Positions 24,500 to 53,746 of a DNA stretch of 64,000 nucleotides are shown piece after piece. Numbering within the stretch: the stretch's first letter is position 1; each line of letters opens with the position of its first letter. The notes beneath the pieces are model-generated. The model was not told where the DNA came from. It was given only the letters and a program-made list of their open reading frames with translations, and made no database searches. The DNA lies in NCBI RefSeq assembly GCF_030463565.1, contig NC_134660.1, positions 5,593,501 to 5,657,500 of the forward strand, given 5' to 3'. The translations under genes and the position numbers were made by a program. The DNA is from Pelecanus crispus (Eukaryota > Chordata > Aves > Pelecaniformes > Pelecanidae).

Positions 24500-24700
24500 G
24501 CCTGGGGGCGGAGCCTCTGCGGGGGAGGCGGGGCCACTGCGCGGGGGGCGGGGCCACTGCTGGGGCACTGCGGGGGGGCGGGGCCAGCGCTCGGGGGCGG
24601 GGCGTGCCGGGGAGGCGGGGCCAGCGCTCAGGGGCGGGGCGTGCCGGGGAGGCGGGGCCAGCGCTCAGGGGCGGGGCGTGCCGGGGGAGGGGCCAGCGGG
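24500..24700 (+). promoter_or_regulatory. SMARCD2 CpG-island promoter with GC-box array and 37-bp tandem repeat
   Basis: About nine GC boxes (GGCGGGGC or GGCGGAGC) lie between 24505 and 24680. Three copies of a 37-bp unit carry GGCGTGCCGGGGAGGCGGGG-type sequence, anchored at 24601, 24638 and 24675. Such arrays bind Sp/KLF factors in TATA-less CpG-island promoters. The array ends about 85 bp before the SMARCD2 ATG, so transcription most likely starts within or just after it. No TATA box is visible. Confidence 0.7.
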
Positions 24701-24782
24701 CGCCGCGCGCTGACTCCGTCTCCGGGCGCCGCCGCCGCTTCCGAGTAAACAGCGCGGGCGGGGGCCGCCCCCGCCCCCCGCC

Positions 24783-40321
<15,539 letters not shown>

Positions 40322-41401
40322 GGGGCCGGTGGAGGCTCGGGAGCTCCTTCTCTCCCTGCTGCCTGAGCCTGACGGTACTTTTTACTGGAATCAAATACAG
40401 CACTTGCACAAAGCCTATGTGCCTGGAGGGATTCGGAGCCACTAGCACCCCTGGGCTCCCCTCGGCCGGGAAGCTCTAGCCACAGGCAGAGCACAGCGGA
40501 GGGTCCCCCGGTTCCCCCCAAAGTCCCGCTGCAGCCTTTCCGCTGCGTTAACGCATCCTGCTTTTGCATCGTGCCGTTCGCCTCTTCCCCGTAGCACTGA
40601 CCGCAGCTCTCCTGCTCGCTCCCCTCCTCTGGCCAAAAGCCCTCCTGGAGTTGCTGCCCAGCAGGGAAAAAGCTGCCCGTGCCGACCAGGAGGTGCTGCC
40701 TGTCCTGCCAGCCCTCCCTGAGCCCAGCTGCCGCGACGCAGGCCCGGCCCTGCCCCTCTTCAACCAAAGTTTTGTCATTCCAAACGCCAGCTCCTCCCCC
40801 CAGCGCTGGTGCCCGATGTTTTGCACTATTTTTGTGAACAGGTTTTATAAAAAAAGAAAAAAAAAAAGCGTTTTGTACAGTGGGTTTGTATTTGATTAAT
40901 ATATTGAGTTCCTCTTACTGCACTCATCGCCTCAATCTATGCAGTGGTTCATGGTTGTTCTCAGAGGGCTGGCTTGGCCCAAGCTGTTCTTTTTATAGGT
41001 AACCAAGTTTTTTAGTGTTAAGTTTTTGACAATCAGTTGATTACTCCACTACCCCCCTGCTGTTTTACATAATTAGCGACTCGTCTCAGGGGGGCAGAGG
41101 GGGTAGCTCTGCCCCCGCCGGGGCTCTGAGCGAACTGGAGATGCTGGGGAGCAAGGGGACCACAGCGCTGGGCTGAGGGGACGGTGCCGCCACCCACCGG
41201 ACCCGCTGAAGTGCCTTAACCCCGCTGGCCCCCTGCCCGCACCCTCCTCGCGGTGCAGTCGGAGCAGCTCTGCCTCTTCCGGGTGGTCGCAGGCAGAGGG
41301 GAGGGGGGCGTTTACATATTTCCCAGGGTGTACGGCTCAGGGGTGCCTGCTCTGCCTCTTGTGTAACCATTTTTTGTCTATTTTGGATATTTTCTAATAA
41401 A
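40322..41401 (+). other. SMARCD2 3' untranslated region
   Basis: The stretch runs from the TAA at 40319-40321 to the AATAAA at 41396-41401. It contains an A-rich run near 40850 and an AT-rich part (about 40890-41070). The minus-strand and plus-strand open frames here have no protein-like features. A cleavage site about 15-25 bp past the signal is expected. Confidence 0.8.
41396..41401 (+). terminator. SMARCD2 poly(A) signal AATAAA
   Basis: A canonical hexamer, followed within 20-45 bp by a GT-rich downstream element. It faces the PSMC5 signal 105 bp away. Confidence 0.85.
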
Positions 41402-41419
41402 ATCAGTTAGCAGCAGCTC

Positions 41420-41445
41420 TGTGTGTGTGTGTGTGCGCGCGCGTG
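41420..41445. repeat. GT/GC dinucleotide repeat between convergent gene ends
   Basis: A short GTGTGTGT tract passing into GCGCGCGC lies in the narrow gap between the SMARCD2 and PSMC5 poly(A) sites. Confidence 0.9.
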
Positions 41446-41506
41446 CTGGAGTCCTGCAGCCCACCCCTTTCCCCAAATCAGCGCACAGGCATAGCCGTAG
41501 CAGCGC

Positions 41507-41512
41507 TTTATT
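41507..41512 (-). terminator. PSMC5 poly(A) signal AATAAA (TTTATT on plus strand)
   Basis: It lies only about 34 bp downstream of the PSMC5 stop codon, giving a very short 3' UTR, as is common for proteasome genes. Confidence 0.85.
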
Positions 41513-41545
41513 AGAGACAACGCAGCCCGAGGGGCAGCCTCACCG

Positions 41546-45421
<3,876 letters not shown>

Positions 45422-46172
45422 CTTCTCCGCCGGCATCGGGACACCGGCGCCGCTCCTGCCGGCACTAAAGATGGCCACTGCCCTCCTTCCGCTGCCCGCC
45501 CACCGCACGCCGGGCGCGATGGCGTCACTTCCTGTCCCCGCAGGCGCTGAACACCCTCTCGTCCCGAGCCGCGGAAAGCGCATGCGCAGTGCGGCGCGGG
45601 CAGGGTTAAGCCGCCATCTTGGTACGGTCAAGGGTGATTTCTCCGTATCACGAAGGGTCAGAGACGCAAGGACGGACAGCAGCAGTGCCTCCGAGGGGAC
45701 TCGTTATCATTGCCCTTCTTCCGCCCGCGGCAGCCCGCCGGGGCCCGGCGTCAGGGACACGCCACTCCCAAGATGGCGCCGAGGGCGAGCGGAAGCGGAA
45801 GCCGCCTGGCTCGCGAGAGGCACGCCGGGAAGACGGCGTGGGCACGCGGCGGCGCCGGTGGTATCGTGATCGTGATCGTGATCGTGATCGTGATCGTGTG
45901 TGCGTGAGTGTGTGCTGGGGCAGCGGCCGCGGCCCGGGCGGGGGAAGGGGCGAGCGGGGTGCCAGAGCTGAGGGGGCGCCGGGGCGGTGCGGGGACCCCG
46001 GGCCGGGGCAGGCCGGAAGGCTTCGGTGGGCTGCGGGGCCAGGTGCGCGTAGGCCTGGGGGGGCACGGGGCCGGGGTGAGCTGGGGGCAGCTGGGGTTCG
46101 CCTGGGGAGGTCGCGGGGGACAGCGGGCCGTCGCTCCCCTTCGCCCCGAGCTCACCCCGTCTCTTCCCTCAG
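45422..46172. promoter_or_regulatory. Bidirectional CpG-rich promoter of PSMC5 and FTSJ3
   Basis: The two start codons face away from each other 811 bp apart. The interval contains a palindromic NRF1-like GCGCATGCGC (45578-45587), YY1-like CCGCCATCTTGG (45611-45622) and CCAAGATGGCGCC (45768-45780), and an ETS-like ACTTCCTG (45527-45534). These are common in promoters of proteasome and ribosome-assembly genes. A splice acceptor at 46172 implies that FTSJ3 has a 5' non-coding exon somewhere around 45780-45950. Motif calls are by eye. Confidence 0.75.
45863..45898. repeat. Hexanucleotide repeat (ATCGTG)6
   Basis: Six perfect copies of ATCGTG lie in the shared promoter or the non-coding first exon of FTSJ3. 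The open frame giving alternating Ile and Val across it is an artefact of the repeat. Confidence 0.95.
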
Positions 46173-46232
46173 GCCCGTGCCGGCGGCTGACAGCAGGTCC
46201 CGGCCCCGCGGAGGGCCCCACCCGGCGCCATC

Positions 46233-49200
46233 ATGGGCAAGAAAAGCAAATTGGGCAAGAGCCGGAGGGACAAGTTCTACCACCTGGCTAAGGAGACGGG
46301 TAAGGGGCCTGTCCGCTCGCTGCGGGGCAGCGGGGGCTGCGGCTCCGCTAACCCCTAACCACGGTAATCTGTAACCCGCGGCTCTCCCTCCCACAGGCTT
46401 TCGCTCCCGCTCCTCCTTCAAGCTTCTCCAGCTCAATAGGAAGTTCCAGTTCCTGCAGAAGGCCCGCGCACTGCTGGACCTGTGTGCAGCCCCCGGCGGG
46501 TGGTGAGTGGTGTCAGGGCCCCAAGTCGCAGCCCAGTGCCGCCAGCTGCCCTGGGACCTCATTATCAAGTGGCTTTTGTGTTTTCTGTTGTGGTGGCTCA
46601 TCTCAGTCTCTGCCCTCGATGCCAAAGCTGATCCCAAACACCTGGGCAGTGTAGTTCAAGGCTGGGGGCTCTCCTGGGATCCTGCTGTAGCTTTGATCCT
46701 TTCTGTTGTTTCCAGGCTGCAGGTGGCTTCTAAATTCATGCCGGTTTCCAGCTTGATCATTGGTGAGTGATGGGCGAGGAGTGGGCTGGGGGCAGGGACC
46801 TCCACTGCAGTCCCTGGATGAGGCCAAAGGAAAGGAATCCTGGATTTGGGGATCGTGGTGGGAGAAGAGAGCAGCTGGGGAAGCCATGTGGGATGGGCTG
46901 GAGCCCGGTTTTCAGAGATTGTGGTGTTCACACCTCTTCCTTACTCCAGGGGTGGACTTGGTCCCCATCAAGCCCATTCCCAACGTAGTGACGCTGCAGG
47001 AGGACATCACCACTGAGAAGTGCCGCCAGGTACAAACCTGTCTCCCCTGCCCCGACCGTCACGCGCCGGTCTGGTAGAACCATGGCAGGGGGCTGAGCTG
47101 AGCTGACATGGATGGGGCTGCTGCCTGTTGGTTCTTGCAAGAGGGGTTAGTGGGACAAACGTGTCTCCATCCCTCAGGCACTGCGCAAGGAGCTGCAGAC
47201 ATGGAAGGTGGACGTGGTGCTGAATGACGGAGCGCCCAACGTGGGAGCCAGCTGGGTGCATGATGCCTACTCCCAAGGTGGGGCCCGCTGGGGGCTGGCG
47301 TGTGGCCTGGCACGGTTTGGAGGGGGTACAAGGGCAGGGACATCTCACACCCAGCAGGGCCGGGGGGCAGTGGTGCGTTCTGTGGGACAGGGAGCTGGGT
47401 GGTGGGGACGGTGACGACTGCTGACTGCTCTTCTCCCCTGCTCCAGCCAACCTGACCCTCATGGCCCTGAAACTGGCCTGTGAATTCCTCTGCAAAGGCG
47501 GCTGGTTTATCACCAAGGTTTTTCGTTCCCGGGACTACCAACCGCTTCTCTGGATCTTCCAGCAGTTCTTCCAGAAGGTCCAGGCCACCAAGCCCCAAGC
47601 CTCCCGTAACGAGTCCGCTGAGATCTTTGTGGTGTGCCAGGGTGAGCAGCTGGGGGGACCTGCAGCCGCTGGGATGGGGCTGGCAAAAACCTGCTGATGG
47701 CTCCGATTCCTCCATCCCAGGTTATCAGGCTCCGGACAAAATTGACAGCAAGTTCTTTGACCCAAAATATGCCTTCAAAGAGGTGGAGGTTCAGGCTAAG
47801 TCTGTTACCGAGCTGGTCAGCAAAAAGAAGCCAAAGGTATGAGCTTGCTCCACTGGGCAGCAAGGCCAAACATGCACTAAAGGGGCTGGGGGCTGGGTCC
47901 AAGGAAATTGTAATAAACAAAGTTGCTCAGGAAAATGGAAGGTCTGGGGATGCGAAGTGGTGGAAGAACCAGTTTTGGGGACACAGCCTTAGGATGTGGT
48001 GATGGGGAAGCGGTGAACAAGTTGTGAGGCTGGGGACGGATCGATAAAATCCTCCCAACAATGGTTGGCCACTGGGTTTGTGTCTGTGAGGTGTCTTTAG
48101 GACACAGGACAGCAAAGGCCATGTCAAGTGGCCTCAGCTGGGCACGGAGCTGACACAAATCTCTATCGCTGTCACCTCTCAGAGTCTGAGGTGGGACTGG
48201 GAGACACTGTGGAGCTGGCAGGCTTGGGCTGGTAACTTGCCCTCCTTCCTCAGTCATGCGGGCACGTTTAGGTGGACGCTGCAGCAAGACATGAGTTATG
48301 TGACTTCCCTCGCCCTTTAGGGATGGTTGAAGCTGCTTATATGTGCCCTGCTATGCCTCATACAGCTCCTTCCTCCTGTAGGCAGAAGGCTACGCAGATG
48401 GTGACATGACCCTCTACCACCGCTTCACCCTGATGGACTTCCTCAAGGCTCCCAACCCTGTGGACTTCCTCTCTAAGGCCAACGAGGTGGGTGCCTGAAA
48501 TGAGGGGGACCTTGGTGGCCCCTGAGATGTCCCCAGGAGCACAGAGCGATGAAAAGGGGGAGCCAGGTGCCCCAGCAGTGGCCCAGTTCCTGTTCTTGTG
48601 GAGGGGAGGCAAGGCAGGAGCTGGGGCTCAGGCGTAACAGCCCTTTCCCTCTGCTCTGTCCAGATCACGCTGGGGGATGGTGAGCTGGAGAATCACAGTT
48701 CCACCACGGAGGAGCTGCGTCAGTGCTGCAAGGACATCCGTGTGCTGGGACGCAAAGAGCTCAGGTAGTGGTTGGGACTAGGACAGGGCATTATGCTGGG
48801 CCCGGTGGATGTCTCTAACACTCTGCCTCCTCCCACAGAGCCCTGCTGAACTGGAGAACGAAGTTGCGGCGTTTTTTGGCCAAAAAGCTGAAGGAGCAGG
48901 CAAAGGAGCTGGATATCAAGTAGGAATAACAGGGCTGCCCCAGAGCACCAGCACGGTGGGATGGGCTTGCCACCAGGAGAGATGGTTTATGCTTCTTCCT
49001 TTTGGCAGCCTGAGCTCCGGTGAAGAGGAGGAAGGCAAAGAGGAGGAGAAGAACGAGAAGAAGACATTGCCAAGAGCCACAGCTGATGAGGTGGCGAAAG
49101 AGGAGGAGGAGGAGGTAGAGCTGGCATTGGCAGAGATGAAGGTCAAGGAGCTGGCAGAGTTAAAAAGGTAAAAGGAGCTCAGATGAGGAGAGATGGGGGA

Positions 49201-52200
49201 GTACCAGGCCAGCAGAGCATAGGGGGGCTCCAGCCATGAGGACAGAGGGTGGTTGTGTCAGAGCCTGTCCCTCTGTTGACAGCAGGTGGGTTTTGTGGGC
49301 CTGGGGTCCTCGGGGTCGTCTGCTCCTCCAGGCAGGTGAAGCGGCTGTTCCGCTGTTTCAAGCTGGCATGGGCCCCCTTTGCCACAGGGTTGGGGACCCC
49401 TCACAGAGGAATAACAGTGCTGCTGGGTCCCCAGTCCTGGGGGAGATCCGGCACCAACGTGGCAGTGGATGAGCCATTGCAACGCATGTGTGTCGGGAGG
49501 GAGGCAGTGTGGCCTCATTCCTTTGCCTCCCCTAGAAAGAAGAAGAAGATCCTGAAGGAACAACGGAAGCAGCGTGAGCGTGTGGAGCTGAAGATGGACC
49601 TCCCTGGTGTCTCCATCGCTGATGATGGTGACACCAGCATGTTCTCCCTCCGGAGTATCCACAGGACCCCGGTGCGTGGGGCAGAGGGAAGCCAGGCCCC
49701 CAGAGCCATTGGGGCCGGGACAGTGGCAGGCACATGGCTGATGCGCTGTAGCTTGTGACTCCAGTCTCACTTGCATTGCAGCTGCTGAACGAGGTGACCC
49801 GGGGGGACATGGCGTCAGCAGATGCCCTCCTGGAGATAGGACCAGGGGACGATGACATTTGTGTCTCGGATCACGAGGAAGATGATGATGATGATGTGTC
49901 CCTGGCTAGCGATCTGGACCCAGAGGAGCTGGTTGAGATAGAGGCCCGTCAGCGCCGGCTGGAGCGGGAAAGGCGAGAGCAGGGTGCAAAGAGGTGAGAG
50001 CTGGGAGAGGCCCCCCTGGGGCAGGGGCTTCCTTTGGAGCAGCTCCGGAGTCTGGCAGTGGGCACACCCCATCCTGGCTGGGGAGCACTGATCCTGCTGC
50101 TGTCTGTCACAGGGTGAAATTTAAGCAGAAAGAAGAGGAGGAGGAAGGGGAGGAAGAGGAGAATCCCCTGCTGGTGCCCCTGGAGGAGAAGTCGGTCCTG
50201 GAGGAACGGCAGACCAGCCTGTGGTTTGGGAAGGTGAGTCCTACTGGGCCAGAAATGACAGGGCAGCCTTGGCCCCAGCAACTCCCCAGGTCTGCCCTGC
50301 GTCCCCTGACCCGCTGCTTCCCATCCCCAGGACGCCTTTGCCGGCATCGAGGACGATGCGGATGAGGACCTGGAGCTGGGGCAGTCACAGATGTTGGCTG
50401 AGAAACAGCGCGAGTGTCAGAGAGGTGAGTGAGGGGGCTGCATCGCTGGCGGGGGGCACAGAGGGACAGCCCCACAGACCTGTCTGGGACACTGGATCAA
50501 ACCATGGTGTGGACGCTGCTCTGAGCAGGACCGGAGATCTCCAGAGGTTGCTTCCAGCCTGTGTCATTACCCGGTTAACGAGCTAGCATTATTGTAGCAT
50601 TAATGAGCTGGGTCTCTAGAGGAATGATCTGCACTGGGGTCTGCCTCAAGCCTTTCTCACCAGTGGTTCTTGTTCCCCAGAGAAAGCAACAAGGAAAGGG
50701 CAGCAGAAGAAGGAACCCCAGGAGGAAGCTCCAGCTGAGCCCCCACCTACCACAGACGGAGGACCCGACGCTGGTAAAGCACAGGATGAGCAGAGCAGTG
50801 ATGATGACAGCAGCAGCGACGATGAGAGGTGAGGGCTGAGAGGGGGGCAGTCTGCATGTTCTCCCCCAGCTCCACAGCCCCCAGCCCTGACCACTCTCCT
50901 CTCCGCAGGCCACTGACACCGGTGGGGAGGAAGCGGGGCCGTGTCGAGCCGTGTGGCTTCGAGGTGGTGCCCATTGAGAACCCAGGTGAGTGGGGGGTGC
51001 TGTCTGGACCCGTGTGCGCCCAGTAATACCGTGTGAGTCCCTCTTCAGGGACAGGAGGCAGGGTCAGACTGTGCTTTTCTGGGCTGGTAGAGCTGCTTGC
51101 TGCTCCGTGGGTCTCAGGCTGCTTGCAGGTAGGCCAAGCTTTAATCTGTCCATGTGCTGCAGTGAAAAGAGCCCGTGTCCTGGATGCAGAGGGCCTGGCA
51201 CTCGGCTCCGTCATCGCCACCTCTAAAAAGGCCAGGCGGGACCTGATCGATGACTCCTTCAACAGGTACTTGCAGCTGTGGTTGCTGGAGGGGGAGCAGC
51301 GCTTGGTCTCCCAACAGGAGACAGGCCGTGGGGGTGGCAGATGTGTTGCTGTGGGTACCCCACACCCTGCTCACAACTCACCCGAGTCCCACCCCCCCAG
51401 GTATTCCTTCAACGAGGATGAGGGGGAGCTGCCTGAGTGGTTCACGGAGGAGGAGAAGCAGCACCGGCGCAAGCAGATACCCGTGGACCGGCAGACAGTT
51501 GAAGCGTATCGGCAGCGCTGGCGTGAAATCAACGCCCGCCCCATCAAGAAGGTGGCAGAGGCTAAGGCCCGCAAGAAGCGGCGGGTGAGTGGGGCTGTGG
51601 TCCTGGACGGGTGCTCTGTTCCCCCTCCCAGGTGCTCTGTCCCTCCTCTGATCCCCCTTGTCCCTCGCCCTCGCCGTCCCTACAGATGCTGAAGAAAATG
51701 GAGCAGATGAAGAAGAAAGCAGAGGCCGTGGTGAGCACGGTGGATATCTCGGAGAGGGAGAAGGTGGCCCAGCTGCGGCGGTGAGTGATGAAGCTGGGAT
51801 CCAGATCCTTCGTGTCATGCTGGGCTCGATCACGGGGACAGCTGCTGCGTGTAACTCAGCAGGGCTGGAAAAGGCTGGGCTAGATCCGGGTGCAGGCAGA
51901 GGGGTGGGAGAGCAAGCGAGGGAGTCCCATCTTGGGGCACGGAGCCCCAGAGGAGTGGGACCCAGTATTGGTCTTCAGATACGTGCCAAAGCCAAACTGC
52001 TGGAGCTGGGCCGGGGTGCTGGGGTGTCAGTCTCATCTTTTGCCGTTCTCCCGCAGCATCTACAAGAAGGCTGGGCTGGCCAAGGAGAAGCGGCAGGTCA
52101 CCTACTTGGTGGCTAAGAAAGGCGTAGGACCCCGGGTGCGTCGTCCTCCCGGCGTCAAAGGCCAGTTCAAGGTGGTCGACAGCCGCCTGAAGAAGGACGT

Positions 52201-52246
52201 GAGGGCTCAGAAGCGCAAAGAACAGAAGAAAAAACGCCATAAGTGA
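46233..52246 (+). CDS. FTSJ3: FTSJ3 (Spb1 homologue), pre-rRNA 2'-O-methyltransferase
   Basis: Nucleolar SAM-dependent RNA 2'-O-methyltransferase needed for pre-rRNA processing. Coding exons: 46233-46299, 46397-46502, 46716-46762, 46950-47029, 47178-47277, 47447-47641, 47721-47836, 48382-48486, 48664-48764, 48839-48919, 49009-49167, 49536-49671, 49782-49993, 50113-50233, 50331-50424, 50681-50828, 50909-50985, 51163-51265, 51401-51584, 51686-51780, 52057-52246. All are GT-AG and sum to 2517 bp (838 aa; human 847 from memory). The FtsJ/RrmJ domain covers about residues 24-200: SAM loop DLCAAPGGW (50-58), catalytic tetrad read as K31, D117 (in LNDGAPN), K157 (in [10 protein letters not shown]) and E192. 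A DUF3381-type middle region, several Glu/Asp/Lys-rich stretches and an Spb1 C-terminal domain (about 620-838) follow, ending in a basic tail. An acceptor at 46172 suggests an upstream non-coding exon. Confidence 0.97.
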
Positions 52247-52760
52247 TGTGGGACCAGCTCTGTCCTCAGCGAGGGACTCTGCCTGGGGCACAACTGGCTC
52301 CTGTACTCCCACCGCGGCCTTGGGAGCAGCCGGCTCGCCCTGCCACTCTCCCCCATCATGGGGACAGCGCTGTGACTTAGCGACACGTTGCTGTTGGTCA
52401 GTGCCTTGATGTGACGTTGCCTCCTGTCCTCCGGCAGGGCAGGGAGGGTTCATTTGGCCTCAGCGCTGTAGCATCAACCCCCTTCCTGTGCGCGCTGTGT
52501 GGCCACATCACCCGGCCTCTCACCGTTGCTGGCTCTCGTGGGAGACTGCTGCATTGCGGAGATGGCACAAGCATCCACACCAGCCCTCACTGTCCCCAGA
52601 GAGGTTGTGGTCCAGGGCGACAGCTCCCTGGGCCATATTTGTCACCGAAGTCGCAGGACGGTGGGTGCTGAGCCCTGAGGCAGGCAGGTGTTGGTGGTCT
52701 GCACAGAGCAGCTCTTTGGCTACAGCAGAATTAAACCCTGGTCTGAGGATGCCCCAGGAT
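52247..52760 (+). other. FTSJ3 3' untranslated region
   Basis: It extends from the TGA (52244-52246) to a plausible ATTAAA signal at 52730-52735. No other coding potential is seen. A later signal cannot be excluded, because no AATAAA is obvious on the plus strand before 53050. Confidence 0.6.
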
Positions 52761-53069
52761 GTGTCCTGCATCTTGATGAGGTGAGGGGCCTGCACTGCGA
52801 GCTGCCGTGTGCCTTTGTGTGCTGTTTGGTAGAGAGGAGCGTAGGGTGGATGGGGTCTGCGCACCTCTGCTAACACCCTGGGGAGCCCACCTGCCTCCGC
52901 CCACCTCATTTTATCTCTGGCAAAGAACAGAACAGCAGCTGACTTGCCCGACATCCACAGCAACCACCCCATCGCCACTGCCCCTCCATCCCTACCCTCT
53001 CCAGGTATGGGACCCTGCAAGTTTTAAGAAAAGAAAGACCAAGAGAAAATACGCGCTTGAGCAAATGTA

Positions 53070-53075
53070 TTTATT
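53070..53075 (-). terminator. Probable poly(A) signal of the A2M-family gene
   Basis: AATAAA on the minus strand within ATGTATTTATTTAGAC on the plus strand. It is the first canonical hexamer after the stop codon. Confidence 0.7.
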
Positions 53076-53746
53076 TAGACCCAGGGCAGGGGCTGGGGGG
53101 AGTGCGGCTTCCCTCCGCCAACGAGTGCCTGAATCTGATTTGATGGGACTGGGGAGGTGTCTCCAGGTCCCTCTTAGTGACAGCATCACCATGTTAGTGC
53201 CAGGGAGGGGGCCAGGGTAGCACCGTGACTCCCAGGGAGAGCAAGACAGGGCGAGTGGTGGTGGGGACCTGCTGGGGAAGGGACAGTTGGTCTGACGGGA
53301 GGGAGGAGGGCTTGCTCCCGTTGAAATTCCGTGGGGAGTGGAGAGGCCAGACCTGGTGCCCCGAGCTCCCTCAGGGCGGTAGCGGGGAGATGCACCAGGG
53401 TGTCCCTGTAAAGCCACCGCTTGGCTGCTCAACCAAAGTCAAATATCTGTGGCAGGGGCTCGCGGAGCAGCGAGACGTCTCCGCCCGTGGGTCCATGTCA
53501 GCCCCTTGGCTGTGGCTCTTCTGGGACCTGGTGGGTTGGGAGCTGCGCTACAGGGAGAAGTGGCCGAGTCTGGAGCGAGCTGTGCCAGGTGCCGGCGGTG
53601 CCCTGAGCGTCTCCGGGCCACGTTCTGCCCCCGTGGAGGGTCGGGGCCATGGTCAGGGGGAGCAGAGACCATCAGCTGTCCCGGTCCTCGGTGGCTGAGG
53701 GAGTTGGGGCGAGCGGAGGGGACCAGCTACCAGGCTTCAGGCTGTG
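53070..53746 (-). other. 3' untranslated region of the A2M-family gene
   Basis: The minus-strand stop (TAG, 53747-53749) is followed by about 675 bp without protein-like frames, down to an AATAAA (TTTATT at 53070-53075 on the plus strand). The gap to the FTSJ3 poly(A) signal is only about 330 bp. Confidence 0.7.

Noticed and set aside
23793-24713. Long Pro/Arg/Ala/His-rich frames over the CpG island
   Set aside because: Composition follows the CA/CG repeat and GC boxes; no protein-like pattern.
45710-45907. Frame ending in an Ile-Val repeat
   Set aside because: Produced by the ATCGTG hexanucleotide repeat in the promoter.
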